Shown here one piece after another: positions 16,710 to 26,535 of a DNA stretch of 64,000 bases (within the stretch, counting starts at the first letter, position 1; the number at the start of each line of letters is the position of its first letter). The translations under genes and the position numbers were made by a program. Below the pieces are notes generated by a model. It searched no databases and had not been told where the DNA came from. It saw only the letters and a list, made by a program, of their open reading frames with translations. The DNA lies in assembly GCF_900103525.1 (NCBI RefSeq), contig NZ_FNHN01000009.1:124001-188000 (forward strand). The letters are read 5' to 3'. Source of the DNA: Bacillus sp. OK048 (GTDB lineage Bacteria; Bacillota; Bacilli; Bacillales; Cytobacillaceae).

Positions 16710-18059
16710 ATGAAAAGAAATAATCGTTTTTTACTTATGCTTTCTGTTCTATTTCTTCTACTTTTAACGGCATGTTCTGGATCTAAAGAAAGTGCAAGCA
16801 AGGAAAAGCCAGAGGGAAAAAAGGCAGAGGAAGAAGAAGTAGTAGAAATTAAGTATTTCAACTGGGATGCTGATCAAACTGCTATTACTAAAATTATTGC
16901 GGATTTTGAAGCAAAGAATCCAAATATTAAAGTTAAATCTGAGGTTCTTATTCCTGGTGGTAGTGCAGTAGATAATATGACGCGTATGGACGTATTAATG
17001 TCTGCAGGAGAACAAGTAGACGTTGTTTCAATTCCTAACGTGGACCAAGCAGTACTACGAGCTGCAAACGGTATGTTTGAGCCATTAGATGATTATTTTA
17101 AGAAAGATAAACTCGATATTAAAGAAGAGTACTTAATCAATGCAGCTTATGATGGTAAGGTATATGCGCTGCCACACTTAACAAACTACTGGTATATCTT
17201 ATTGAATAAAGATCATTTAGACGAAGCTGGTTTATCTGTACCTGAAGTTGGCTGGACATGGGATGATTTCAAGGAATATGCAACAAAGCTAGCAAAAGGT
17301 GAAGGGAAAAATAAGCGATACGGCGTATACTTCCATACTTGGGGTGAATACGCGAACCCAATGCTGTTTGCAGAAAAAGAACACCCATATATGGTTGATG
17401 AAAAGAAATCTATTTTTGATGATAAATCATTTGACTACTGGTTTGAATTACGTAGGAACATGGAAAAATCCGGTGCTATTAAACCTTTCTCTGATGTAAT
17501 CGGAGCAGAATTAAACTATAGAACAGAATTCTTTAACGAACAAGCTAGTATGTTAATGACTGCAAGCTGGACGGTTGCCGATGTTGGAAATGTTGAAAAG
17601 TATCCACATGAATTCAAAACGGCTTTTGCTCCAATGCCAAGAATGAGTAAGGATTCACCAATTGGTTCTACAAATATAGCAGGTGAGTTCTCAGCGGTTT
17701 CTAAGAATTCTAAGCACAAAGAAGCATCATACAAGTTCTTGAAGTATGTAACAGGGGAAGGCTCACAAGTAAGAGGTTTATCTTCTTGGAAAGATGCTGA
17801 TGGCGAAGCAACGATCAATAAAATGGTTGCTGGAAAAGAAAATTATTACGATGTAGATTCACTATTACACACATTATTTAATGATGAAGTTAAAGGTGCT
17901 TATAAATCTGATCTTGCTATTTCTTATGGTAACGAACTTAAGAAGAATGTATTGGAAGCTGGATTTACTAAATTCATGCTCGACGGTGTTTCTGTTAAGG
18001 AAGCTAAGGAATACATGGTAGGAGAAGCGAATAAGATCATTGAGTTAAATAAAAAATAA
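16710..18059 (+). CDS. Extracellular sugar-binding lipoprotein of the ABC importer
   Basis: A 449-residue family 1 solute-binding protein. The lipoprotein signal is clear: MKRNNRFLLMLSVLFLLLL then the lipobox LTAC, a Ser-rich linker and acidic stretch, then EIKYFNWDADQTAITKIIADFEAKNP. It is anchored outside the membrane and delivers oligosaccharide to the two permeases. ATG 16710 follows AAAGGGG; an upstream in-frame ATG at 16650 would spoil the signal peptide. A terminator follows at 18068. Confidence 0.9.
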   Translation: MKRNNRFLLMLSVLFLLLLTACSGSKESASKEKPEGKKAEEEEVVEIKYFNWDADQTAITKIIADFEAKNPNIKVKSEVLIPGGSAVDNMTRMDVLMSAGEQVDVVSIPNVDQAVLRAANGMFEPLDDYFKKDKLDIKEEYLINAAYDGKVYALPHLTNYWYILLNKDHLDEAGLSVPEVGWTWDDFKEYATKLAKGEGKNKRYGVYFHTWGEYANPMLFAEKEHPYMVDEKKSIFDDKSFDYWFELRRNMEKSGAIKPFSDVIGAELNYRTEFFNEQASMLMTASWTVADVGNVEKYPHEFKTAFAPMPRMSKDSPIGSTNIAGEFSAVSKNSKHKEASYKFLKYVTGEGSQVRGLSSWKDADGEATINKMVAGKENYYDVDSLLHTLFNDEVKGAYKSDLAISYGNELKKNVLEAGFTKFMLDGVSVKEAKEYMVGEANKIIELNKK

Positions 18060-18067
18060 TCCTCGAA

Positions 18068-18109
18068 AAAAAGTAACTGACTCAGATGCTCTTGGGTCAG
18101 TTGCTTTTA
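18068..18109 (+). terminator. Rho-independent terminator
   Basis: AACTGACTCA pairs with TGGGTCAGTT around an 8-base loop, followed by GCTTTTATTT. Confidence 0.75.
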
Positions 18110-18141
18110 TTTAAAGATTAGGTAAATACAGGAGGAACCGG

Positions 18142-19890
18142 ATGATGTTATATCCACAGACAAATCAGATAAGAAGTGAAATTTCCCTCGATGGTTTTTG
18201 GAAATTTGCAAAAGATGAAGACAACCAGGGAGAAACCATGGGATTCCAATACTCTATTCCGAGTGATCGGGAAATTGCTGTACCAGCCAGCTGGAATGAG
18301 CAACATCAGGATTTGGTTCACTTTTTTCACACAGGCTGGTATGAGAAGGAAGTAATCATTCCCCATCTCTATAAAAATCATCAAATCATGTTAAGGGTAG
18401 GCGGTGCTAACTATTATTCTCGTGTATGGTTTAATGGTAACTTAGTAGGGGAACATGAAGGCGGGCACCTTCCTTTTAGTTTCGATATCACTGATTTCAT
18501 AGATTGGGATGTTCCTAATAAGGTTATTATTTCCGTTGATGTAAGAATCAAACCCGATAGTCTTCCAGCTGGGGAAGTGGAAAGCGAACATATTATTCAA
18601 AAAAATGGATTTAAAGGGCAGTTTCCAAGAAACTACTATGACTTTTTCCCGTACGGGGGAATTAATCGTCCTGTTAGCTTAGTCGTACTGCCAAAAACGC
18701 ATATAGAGGATGTTACGGTTGTTACAGATATTATCGATGATTCTGTCGGAATGGTTGATTTTAACGTTACCTTAAATCAACCATTTACAGGTTCGGTCTC
18801 CGTCATGATTGAGAATAAGGTTGAGGAGTTTTTTCTAAACAACCAATTATCGCTGAATGGTAGATTAACCATTAAAGATGCGAAGTTTTGGTCTATGGAT
18901 AATCCTCACTTGTACCCGTTAACGATCGCCTTATCACAGAATGGTGAGAAGATTGATCAATATACGTTAAAGATAGGTATTCGTACGATTGCGTTTGATG
19001 GAGATAAGCTGCTATTAAATGGAGAGCCTATTTTTTTACGTGGAGTTGGGCTTCATGAAGATTTCGCTGTCTTAGGAAAAGGCATGCACCCAGCTATTAT
19101 TGTGAAAGATTTGAATTTATTAGATTGGTTAGGCGGCAACTCGTTACGTACCTCCCATTATCCTTATAGCGATGAATTTTTAAATTATGCTGATGAAAAT
19201 GGGATTTTAGTGATTGGAGAAACGCCATTTGTAGGTTTTGTTGAAAGTCATTATAACAGTACAATGGAAGAAAAAGCACATCGAGTCATAAGCGAAATGA
19301 TCCAGCGTGATAAAAACCATCCAAGTATCATAGCATGGAGTTTAGCAAATGAGGGAAATACGTTTGTTCCAAAAGCAGATGGATTTTATAAGTCTCTATA
19401 TGATCATGCTAAAAGCTTAGATCAAAGCCGTCCAATTACCATTGTTAATTGTTTAGATGTGGAAGGGGATGTTGCTCTCAAACATTTTGATTTTGTTTGT
19501 ATTAATCGTTATTACGGATGGTATACACAACCTGGATTGCTTGATGAGGCATGTGAAATATTAAATAACCAACTGGACTTGTGTCATGAGCTGTTTGGAA
19601 AACCAGTTATGGTTACAGAGTTTGGTGCAGACGCGGTGGCTGGAATGCATATGGATCCGCCAGAGTTATTTTCTGAAGAGTATCAGGCTGAAATGATTAC
19701 TAGACAATATCAAATCATTCGGTCAAAGTCGTATACAATTGGTGCTCATATTTGGGTGCTTTCCGATTTTAAAACAAGTCAAAATGCCAAACGTGTAATC
19801 TTAAATCGCAAAGGTTTATTTACAAGAGAACGGCAACCAAAATTAGCCGCTCACGAAATAAAAAAAGTTTGGAAGCTGGAAGAAAAGTAG
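18142..19890 (+). CDS. uidA: Glycoside hydrolase family 2 beta-glucuronidase
   Basis: A 582-residue cytoplasmic GH2 enzyme with sugar-binding, immunoglobulin-like and TIM-barrel domains. The acid/base Glu is E404 (SLANEGN) and the nucleophile E493 (VTEFGAD). The N-x-K motif that binds the glucuronate carboxylate in E. coli GUS (N566, K568) is present as N555 and K557 in LNRKGLFTR, followed by the same FTR.R.PK context. This supports beta-glucuronidase rather than beta-galactosidase. It would trim imported glycan fragments, completing lyase, GH88 and GH2 steps. It starts after AGGAGG with two possible ATGs (18142, 18145). A strong terminator follows. Confidence 0.9.
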   Translation: MMLYPQTNQIRSEISLDGFWKFAKDEDNQGETMGFQYSIPSDREIAVPASWNEQHQDLVHFFHTGWYEKEVIIPHLYKNHQIMLRVGGANYYSRVWFNGNLVGEHEGGHLPFSFDITDFIDWDVPNKVIISVDVRIKPDSLPAGEVESEHIIQKNGFKGQFPRNYYDFFPYGGINRPVSLVVLPKTHIEDVTVVTDIIDDSVGMVDFNVTLNQPFTGSVSVMIENKVEEFFLNNQLSLNGRLTIKDAKFWSMDNPHLYPLTIALSQNGEKIDQYTLKIGIRTIAFDGDKLLLNGEPIFLRGVGLHEDFAVLGKGMHPAIIVKDLNLLDWLGGNSLRTSHYPYSDEFLNYADENGILVIGETPFVGFVESHYNSTMEEKAHRVISEMIQRDKNHPSIIAWSLANEGNTFVPKADGFYKSLYDHAKSLDQSRPITIVNCLDVEGDVALKHFDFVCINRYYGWYTQPGLLDEACEILNNQLDLCHELFGKPVMVTEFGADAVAGMHMDPPELFSEEYQAEMITRQYQIIRSKSYTIGAHIWVLSDFKTSQNAKRVILNRKGLFTRERQPKLAAHEIKKVWKLEEK

Positions 19891-19902
19891 CTTGAATTCC
19901 TA

Positions 19903-19943
19903 AAAAAATGCAGTGTTCCCAATGGGCAGCACTGCATTTTTAT
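19903..19943 (+). terminator. Rho-independent terminator
   Basis: AAAATGCAGTG and CACTGCATTTT form an 11-bp stem at the end of the glucuronidase gene. Confidence 0.85.
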
Positions 19944-20137
19944 TCGACATCTATTTTATTGGTTTCAGGGTTTAAAGCCTTATTTAAATGGATTTTGACC
20001 CGTCTTAATCAAACGTTTGATAATCAGAAATATTGTCAGTAGTTGTCGTCTTAACCATGTTGAAAATCGAGTTTTTTGTATCTGATCTAAAAAAACTATA
20101 CAATGTAAAATATATTTTAAATGCGAGGAGTAGAAGA

Positions 20138-21103
20138 ATGAAAGCACTTATCTTTGAAAAATTCGGTGGACCCGAAGTATTAAAATATATAGATATCCCT
20201 AATCCAGTCATTAGTGAAAATGAAATATTGGTAAGGATGAGAGCGATAGGACTAAATTTCGCAGATATATACAGGCGAAAAGGGAATTACCATCTGGCCG
20301 GTCAACCACCTTACATATTGGGGTATGAGGGTGCAGGTGTTGTGGAAGAAGTCGGAACTGGCATTACAAATATAAAAGTTGGCGATCGAATTGCCTTTGC
20401 AGATGTGCCATTTGCTAATGCTGAGCTAGTTTCAGTTCCTGTAGATAAGGCCATTCCAGTACCAGATACTATTTCTTTCGAGACCGCTTCATCTGTCTTA
20501 CTGCAAGGTTTAACTGCACACTACTTAACAAAAGATAGCTTTGAAGTAAAAGCTGGGCAAACTATCCTAGTTCATGCTGCCGCAGGCGGAGTGGGCCAAA
20601 TTCTTATTCAAATTGCAAAATTAAAAGGCGCACAAGTAATTGGTCTTACATCTTCGGTAGATAAGTCAAAAGCAGCCTATTCAGTAGGAGCCGATCAAGT
20701 ATTTTTATACAATGATAACTGGGTTGAAGAAATAAAGAATATATCAAATGGTAATGGTGTAGATGTTGTTTATGATTCAGTGGGTTCTACTCTCCAGAAA
20801 AGCTTTGAAGCTACTAGAGTTGGAGGGACTGTTGTTTTTTATGGCATGGCAGGGGGTGACCCCGCTCCGGTCGATCCTCGGATGCTTATGGATACTTCGA
20901 AAACGCTCACTGGCGGGGACCTATGGAATGTTCTTACTTCGTTAGAGGAAAGAAAAGCACGTTCAAATCAATTGTTTGATTGGATCCAGGAAGGAAAAAT
21001 CAACGTCCAAGAACCAGCTGTTTTTTCTTTAAAGGATGGTTCTGACGCACATGCTTTACTTGAAAGTCGCAAAAGCACAGGTAAAATTTTATTAAAACCT
21101 TAA
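20138..21103 (+). CDS. NADPH:quinone oxidoreductase (MDR/zinc-less ADH family)
   Basis: A 321-residue medium-chain reductase of the quinone oxidoreductase branch: GroES-like start MKALIFEKFGGPEVL, GYEGAGVVEEVG, and the nucleotide-binding HAAAGGVGQILIQIAKLKGA loop. The catalytic-zinc Cys/His set of true alcohol dehydrogenases is absent, as in Qor. It probably reduces quinones or alpha,beta-unsaturated carbonyls with NADPH. The frame is open back to 20033, but ATG 20138 has a GAGGAG site 7 bases upstream and begins where the family begins. It is monocistronic, closed by a terminator. Confidence 0.88.
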   Translation: MKALIFEKFGGPEVLKYIDIPNPVISENEILVRMRAIGLNFADIYRRKGNYHLAGQPPYILGYEGAGVVEEVGTGITNIKVGDRIAFADVPFANAELVSVPVDKAIPVPDTISFETASSVLLQGLTAHYLTKDSFEVKAGQTILVHAAAGGVGQILIQIAKLKGAQVIGLTSSVDKSKAAYSVGADQVFLYNDNWVEEIKNISNGNGVDVVYDSVGSTLQKSFEATRVGGTVVFYGMAGGDPAPVDPRMLMDTSKTLTGGDLWNVLTSLEERKARSNQLFDWIQEGKINVQEPAVFSLKDGSDAHALLESRKSTGKILLKP

Positions 21104-21112
21104 AATGTTTAT

Positions 21113-21172
21113 AAAGCTCTTACTATCATTTTTTCCCTTTTGTTGGGAATAATGATAGTTAAGGGCTTTTTT
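21113..21172 (+). terminator. Rho-independent terminator
   Basis: A long imperfect stem from AAGCTCTTACTATCATT to AATGATAGTTAAGGGCTT, ending in TTTTTT. Confidence 0.75.
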
Positions 21173-21202
21173 AATTGAATGTCACATCTAGGAGTTGCTT
21201 TA

Positions 21203-22399
21203 ATGTATTTTATAATTAATCTAATAGGCTTTTTTGTTGTGATGGGTGTGGTATTTTTATGTTCACCCAAAAAGAAAGACGTTAAATTGAAAGCGATTGT
21301 CTCGCTTGTTGTAGTTGAATTGCTGATTACCTGGTTTATGTTGGGAACAAATATTGGCAGCTGGCTGATTAATCAAATTGCGGCATTCTTTACATGGTTA
21401 ATTGCCTGTGCGAGTGAAGGGATTGCGTTTGTATTTCCAAGTGTCATGGCAAATGAGACAATAGACTTTTTCTTCAGTGCCCTGCTGCCGATTATTTTTA
21501 TTGTGACGTTTTTTGATATTTTATCTTATTTTGGTATTTTGACATGGATTATTGATAAAGTGGGTTGGCTTATTTCCAAGGTATCAAAAATGCCCAAATT
21601 AGAAAGCTTTTTCTCCATTCAAATGATGTTCTTAGGAAACACGGAAGCATTAGCTGTAATTCGTAATCAACTGTCTGTTCTAAAGGATTACCGGTTACTA
21701 ACCTTTGGTATTATGAGTATGAGTAGTATTAGCGGCTCGATTATAGGTGCGTATTTATCAATGGTTCCAGCTACTTACGTTTTTAGCGCCATTCCTTTGA
21801 ATTGTTTAAATGCTCTTATTGTTGTCAGCATCTTAAATCCAATCACAGTGCCGAAAGAGGAAGATATCATTTATGAACCTCCAAAATCGGAGAAAAAGGA
21901 CTTCTTCTCAACCATTTCAAACAGTATGTTAGTCGGAATGAATATGGTAATCGTTATTTTAGCGATGGTTATTGGATACGTAGCGTTAACGGCTGCGCTT
22001 AATGGAATATTAGGGGTTATTATCAATGGGCTAACGATCCAAAAAATCTTCTCGTATATCTTTAGTCCATTTGCTTTTTTACTAGGATTACCAGTAAAAG
22101 ATGCTCTTTATGTAGCTCAGTTAATGGGAATAAAATTAGCAACGAATGAATTTGTTGCCATGATGGACCTGAAAAATCAATTGGATACACTGGCGCCTCA
22201 TACGGTAGCGGTTGCAACGACATTTTTAACATCATTTGCTAATTTTAGTACGGTGGGGATGATTTATGGAACATTTAATTCAGTTCTAGGAGAGGGGAAA
22301 TCTGCAATTATCGGTAAGAACGTATGGAAGCTTCTTGTCAGCGGAATTGCTGTTTCATTGTTAAGTGCGATGATTGTTGGATTGTTTGTCTGGAATTAA
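21203..22399 (+). CDS. Concentrative nucleoside transporter (CNT/NupC family)
   Basis: A 398-residue polytopic membrane protein with the three-part CNT architecture: N-terminal helices, the core with FFSALLPIIFIVTFFDILSYFGI, the MFLGNTEA substrate-site motif and SMSSISGSIIGAYLSM, and a final domain with FANFSTVGMIYG. CNT carriers import nucleosides with protons or sodium. ATG 21203 is favoured by AGGAG 8 bases upstream over an ATG at 21179. It is related to B. subtilis NupC, NupG and YutK; which nucleosides it carries cannot be told. Confidence 0.9.
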   Translation: MYFIINLIGFFVVMGVVFLCSPKKKDVKLKAIVSLVVVELLITWFMLGTNIGSWLINQIAAFFTWLIACASEGIAFVFPSVMANETIDFFFSALLPIIFIVTFFDILSYFGILTWIIDKVGWLISKVSKMPKLESFFSIQMMFLGNTEALAVIRNQLSVLKDYRLLTFGIMSMSSISGSIIGAYLSMVPATYVFSAIPLNCLNALIVVSILNPITVPKEEDIIYEPPKSEKKDFFSTISNSMLVGMNMVIVILAMVIGYVALTAALNGILGVIINGLTIQKIFSYIFSPFAFLLGLPVKDALYVAQLMGIKLATNEFVAMMDLKNQLDTLAPHTVAVATTFLTSFANFSTVGMIYGTFNSVLGEGKSAIIGKNVWKLLVSGIAVSLLSAMIVGLFVWN

Positions 22400-22461
22400 T
22401 AAACTTTTTTCGGATTGCAATTTTTTATTTTGAGCCGGTGAACAACATCACCACAAAATAA

Positions 22462-22497
22462 AAAACCTGAAAGTGACTTATCACTTTCAGGTTTTTT
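22462..22497. terminator. Bidirectional terminator
   Basis: A 15-bp perfect stem (AAAACCTGAAAGTGA and its complement) with a CTTA loop and A/T-runs on both sides, serving the nucleoside transporter and the convergent RND pump. Confidence 0.9.
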
Positions 22498-22500
22498 AGA

Positions 22501-25500
22501 TTAGTCTTCTACAATATCTTTACGACTTTTCTTGAATATTTTTGATAACACTTCATAAACAATTGGGACAATAATTAATGTTAATAACGTTGAACTTGTT
22601 AAACCGCCGATTACGGTAATACCAAGACCCTTCGAGATCAAACCGCCGCCGCCTTGGCCGATTGCAAGTGGAATTAACGCACCAATGGTTGCGATGGCTG
22701 TCATTAGAATCGGACGAAGGCGCGTTGCACCTGCTTCTAGTACTGCTTCACGCATCGTCATACCATCACGTTCCATATGAATAATCCGGTCAACGAGTAC
22801 AATCGCATTCGTTACAACGATACCAATTAACATCAATAACCCCATCATGACAGATACAGAAATCGTTTCACCGCCGATTAATAAACCAACAAATGAACCA
22901 ATTACCGCAAATGGTAACGAGAATAGGATTGAAAACGGTGCGACACCCTCACGGAAGGTTACAACAAGGATAAAGTACACAATCGCGATCGCACCAAGCA
23001 TTGCCATACCAAGTTGTGTAAATGTCTCAGTCATATCTGCCTGTACACCGGCAACGCCGATGGTAACGCCTTTTGGTAAATCTAATTTATCAATTTCTTT
23101 ATCTACTTTAGCTGTAGCTTTTGAAATATCCTTATCAAGGATGGTTCCTGAAACCGTTGCATAGTATTCACCTTTACTACGTGCAAGTTTATTCAGCGTT
23201 GTACCTTTCTCAACTGTTACAAGTTCAGAAAGAGGCATTGTCGTACCAAATGCTGTCGGTACTTGTGTTGCTAAAATATCGTCAATTGATTTTGGCTGCG
23301 CTGCTTGTTCTTGCTGAACGATTACTTCTAATTCGTTACCGTCCTTTTTAACTGTGGTTAATACATCTTGAGTTTTTGTAGGGTTTAACATCATAACGAT
23401 TTGACCGGTTGTTAAACCATACTGCAGCAATTCATCTTGTTCTACTTTGAAAGTATACTCAACGTATGCTTCCTCTGCACTTGAAGAAACATCTTCTAAG
23501 CCGTCATTTTTACTCAAAACGCCTTCTACCATTTTTACAGCTTCATTTAGTTTATCTAAATCTTCACTGTAAAATGTGTAGCTGACCTCATTTGTTGACA
23601 TCGACATAGCGGAGAAGTTTTGAGTTTTCCACTCGCCTGTTTGTCCAATATTGAATACATACTCTTCAATTTCTTTACGAGCTTCTGGGAAGTTCTTCAT
23701 TTCTGGGTCAAAGATGAGGTACATTAATGCACCGCTGCCTCCACCGCCCATCATCGCTGCCCTTGGATCCCCACTCTCTGTTACAGAGATCTGAACGATA
23801 TCGATATCATCACGTTTTAGCATTTCTTCTTCTACTGCTTGAACGTTCTCTAATGTTTCATCCTTTAGCTCGCCAGCTTTTGGTGTGTATGTTAAGTACA
23901 TTACCTTTTCTTCTTCACTGCCCATAAAGCTAAAACCGATTAATGGTGTTAACGCTAAACTGCCGACTAATAAAACAACCGCAATAACGGAAGTAATAAC
24001 TTTATGGTTTAGTGTCCATCCAAGGATACCTTTGTACCAGTTCGCCAATTTGCCAGCTTCTTTATGACTGCTTTCAGTTTTTTCACCATATAACTTTTTC
24101 TTAAATAAGAAGTGAGATAATGCAGGCACAATTGTAATGGCAACAACCAATGAAGCGCCAAGAGCAAATGTCATGGTCAATGCGAATGGCATGAATAGCT
24201 CACCAACCATACCGCCAACGAAGATAAGAGGTGCAAATACTGCAACCGTTACTAATGTTGATGACATGATTGGTTTGAACATTTCAATGGTCGCTTCACG
24301 GACAAGTGCACGGCCTGATAATTTCTCTTCTTTTAAATGCAGACGTCGATAAATATTTTCAACTACTACGATTGAGTCATCGATTACACGACCGATGGCA
24401 ACTGTAATAGCACCAAGCGTCATGATATTGAGCGTAATCTCCATCCAGTTAAGCAGCAATAATGCCATGAAAATGGAAACTGGAATAGATATGATTGAAA
24501 TAATAGTTGATTTAAAGTCACGAAGGAATAAAAGAATGATGAGTACGGCAATTAAACCACCAAATAATGCTTTTTCAATCATCGTTTTAACTGATTCCTC
24601 AATTGGAGCACCTTGGTCGAGAGATACATCGATAACAAGACCCTCTATATTTGCCTTTTCATCCTTGATTAAATCCTTCACACTGTTAACAACATCTACA
24701 GTGTTTGCTTGTTGTCCTTTGACAATTTGAATGGCAATTGCATCTTCACCATTCGTACGGGAAATTGATTGTACTCTGCCAACTACTTCAATTTTAGCAA
24801 TGTCGCTAAGCTTCACAAATGGTGAAGGTTGTGTTGCGGATGGTGTTACAGGAATAAGCATTTCCTTTAATTCATCGGCTGTCATGAACTTGCCATCGAT
24901 TGCTACGGCTTGTTCGCCTTCTTCAAATTCGTAAAGACCCAATGAAACAGCTAAGTCACTTGCTTGTATCATTTGCTTTACAGTATCTTCTTTTAAGCCG
25001 AATTCAGCCATTTTGGCATCGTTATACGTAAGCTGTACTTCTTCAATATGTTGACCTGTAATAGTTGCAGAGGCAACACCATTAATTTTCTCGATTTTTG
25101 GAAGGATAATCTCCTCAACGGTTGATGTTAATTCAACAATATCCTCTGTTGTACTACTAACACTAAGGGCCATAACTGGCATCATGTTCATGCTAATGGC
25201 TGTAATAATTGGTTTTTGTGCGTTTTCTGGCAGCTTCACGGCCTCTAATGCAGATTTTAAGGCGCGATTTGCCTCGTCCATATCTTCACCGTATTCATAT
25301 TCCACTTGAAGACTTGCCATATTAGCATTTGAATTGGAATAAACGGATTTTACACCCTTGAGGTTTTCGATCGCTTTCTCTAAAGGTTTTGAGACATCTT
25401 CCATTACTTGCTCTGGAGTTGCCCCGGGATATACGTCCATTACCATTAAGTATGGAATTGAAATATCCGGAATTGTCTCCATATTCATTTTAGTACCTGA

Positions 25501-25584
25501 ATAAATACCAGATACCGTAATGATGATTGTCAGTAACCATACTGCAAGTTTGTTTCCTAGAACAAAGTTTACTAAACCTTTCAC
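22501..25584 (-). CDS. swrC: RND efflux pump, SwrC (YerP)-like
   Basis: A 1027-residue RND (AcrB-type) exporter with twelve transmembrane helices in two halves and two large extracytoplasmic loops. It has the usual opening (NKLAVWLLTIIITVSGI, DISIPYLMVMDVYPGATPEQV) and the helix-4 proton-relay region AIGRVIDDSIVVVENIYRR. In B. subtilis SwrC/YerP gives self-resistance to surfactin and supports swarming; gram-positive RND pumps work without an outer-membrane channel. The start is GTG after AGGTG. The divergent TetR gene matches the yerO-yerP arrangement of B. subtilis, which supports the call. Confidence 0.92.
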   Translation of the reverse strand: MKGLVNFVLGNKLAVWLLTIIITVSGIYSGTKMNMETIPDISIPYLMVMDVYPGATPEQVMEDVSKPLEKAIENLKGVKSVYSNSNANMASLQVEYEYGEDMDEANRALKSALEAVKLPENAQKPIITAISMNMMPVMALSVSSTTEDIVELTSTVEEIILPKIEKINGVASATITGQHIEEVQLTYNDAKMAEFGLKEDTVKQMIQASDLAVSLGLYEFEEGEQAVAIDGKFMTADELKEMLIPVTPSATQPSPFVKLSDIAKIEVVGRVQSISRTNGEDAIAIQIVKGQQANTVDVVNSVKDLIKDEKANIEGLVIDVSLDQGAPIEESVKTMIEKALFGGLIAVLIILLFLRDFKSTIISIISIPVSIFMALLLLNWMEITLNIMTLGAITVAIGRVIDDSIVVVENIYRRLHLKEEKLSGRALVREATIEMFKPIMSSTLVTVAVFAPLIFVGGMVGELFMPFALTMTFALGASLVVAITIVPALSHFLFKKKLYGEKTESSHKEAGKLANWYKGILGWTLNHKVITSVIAVVLLVGSLALTPLIGFSFMGSEEEKVMYLTYTPKAGELKDETLENVQAVEEEMLKRDDIDIVQISVTESGDPRAAMMGGGGSGALMYLIFDPEMKNFPEARKEIEEYVFNIGQTGEWKTQNFSAMSMSTNEVSYTFYSEDLDKLNEAVKMVEGVLSKNDGLEDVSSSAEEAYVEYTFKVEQDELLQYGLTTGQIVMMLNPTKTQDVLTTVKKDGNELEVIVQQEQAAQPKSIDDILATQVPTAFGTTMPLSELVTVEKGTTLNKLARSKGEYYATVSGTILDKDISKATAKVDKEIDKLDLPKGVTIGVAGVQADMTETFTQLGMAMLGAIAIVYFILVVTFREGVAPFSILFSLPFAVIGSFVGLLIGGETISVSVMMGLLMLIGIVVTNAIVLVDRIIHMERDGMTMREAVLEAGATRLRPILMTAIATIGALIPLAIGQGGGGLISKGLGITVIGGLTSSTLLTLIIVPIVYEVLSKIFKKSRKDIVED

Positions 25585-25602
25585 AATTACACCTACCCTT
25601 AA

Positions 25603-25655
25603 TTGACTTATCTAACTCAAGTATTTATAATACTGACTAGCCGGTCAATTGTCAA
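25603..25655. promoter_or_regulatory. Overlapping divergent promoters and TetR operator
   Basis: Plus-strand promoter for the regulator: TTGACT (25603-25608), 17 bp, TATAAT (25626-25631). Minus-strand promoter for the pump: TTGACA (25655-25650), 17 bp, TATTAT (25632-25627). The two -10 boxes overlap. A TetR-type partial palindrome TGACTAGCCGGTCA (25634-25647) fills the pump promoter spacer and the regulator start site, so one repressor dimer would block both. Confidence 0.75.
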
Positions 25656-25679
25656 TGATTGTACTTAGGAGCGATATAA

Positions 25680-26516
25680 ATGATAAAAAAACAATTAATT
25701 ATGGAAAAAGCGATTGAGCTTTTTGCAAAACAGGGTTTTGAAGCCACATCCGTCCAACAAATAACAGAACAATGCGGCATATCCAAAGGTGCTTTTTATT
25801 TATCTTTTAAGTCAAAGGATGAATTGATTTTTGCCCTAATTGACCACTTTATGATTCAATTCACCACCGATATTGACTATTTAGTCAGAAATGCCGATAA
25901 TCATCAAAATCCTCTTTATAAATTTTATTTAGAGATATTTAGCTCTTTTCAAAAGCATTCTGATTTTGGGAAAATTCTTATCAAGGAGCAATCGCGATCA
26001 TTCAAACAAGATTTCATTTTGAAAATGCGTTTCTACGACAGATTAATGGAAAAAACGATTCTTTCGATGGTGGAGCGGTTGTTTGGAGAAAATGAGATAA
26101 AAGAGATAAAATATGACTTAGTATTTTGTATCAAAGGCTTTATAAGTATGTATTCACAGTTGTTTTTATTCTATAACGTACCATTAGATTTGGACTTGTT
26201 GTCACAATCGTTAGTGGAGAAAACAAATCTAATTGCAAGTAATTCTACAGTACCCTTTATTACAAAAGAGCATATCCAGATGTTTGAAAACCCACTGGAT
26301 GAAGTTGTAACGAAGGAACGAATTCTTGAAATGATTGAACAAGAATTAATGGAAATGGATGATTCTATTGAACAAGAATCATTACTACTGTTAAAACAAG
26401 AATTACTTGAACCAGCTTTACCAAGGGCGATTATAAAGGGATTAATAGAAAATATTCGAAATCATCCTCAAACTAGATGGATTTCTTATCTCATGCGTAT
26501 TTTCTATAAGATGTAG
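25680..26516 (+). CDS. yerO: TetR/AcrR family regulator, YerO-like
   Basis: A 278-residue regulator with an N-terminal TetR helix-turn-helix (AIELFAKQGFEATSVQQITEQCGISKGAFYLSFKSKDELI). The ligand domain is followed by an unusually long acidic and Leu-rich tail (~190-278), as in B. subtilis YerO, which neighbours yerP/swrC. It should repress the divergent RND pump and itself through the shared operator at 25634. ATG with AGGAG 9 bases upstream. Inducer unknown; surfactants or membrane-active compounds are plausible. Confidence 0.88.
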   Translation: MIKKQLIMEKAIELFAKQGFEATSVQQITEQCGISKGAFYLSFKSKDELIFALIDHFMIQFTTDIDYLVRNADNHQNPLYKFYLEIFSSFQKHSDFGKILIKEQSRSFKQDFILKMRFYDRLMEKTILSMVERLFGENEIKEIKYDLVFCIKGFISMYSQLFLFYNVPLDLDLLSQSLVEKTNLIASNSTVPFITKEHIQMFENPLDEVVTKERILEMIEQELMEMDDSIEQESLLLLKQELLEPALPRAIIKGLIENIRNHPQTRWISYLMRIFYKM

Positions 26517-26535
26517 ATATTAAGGAGGGTAACAA

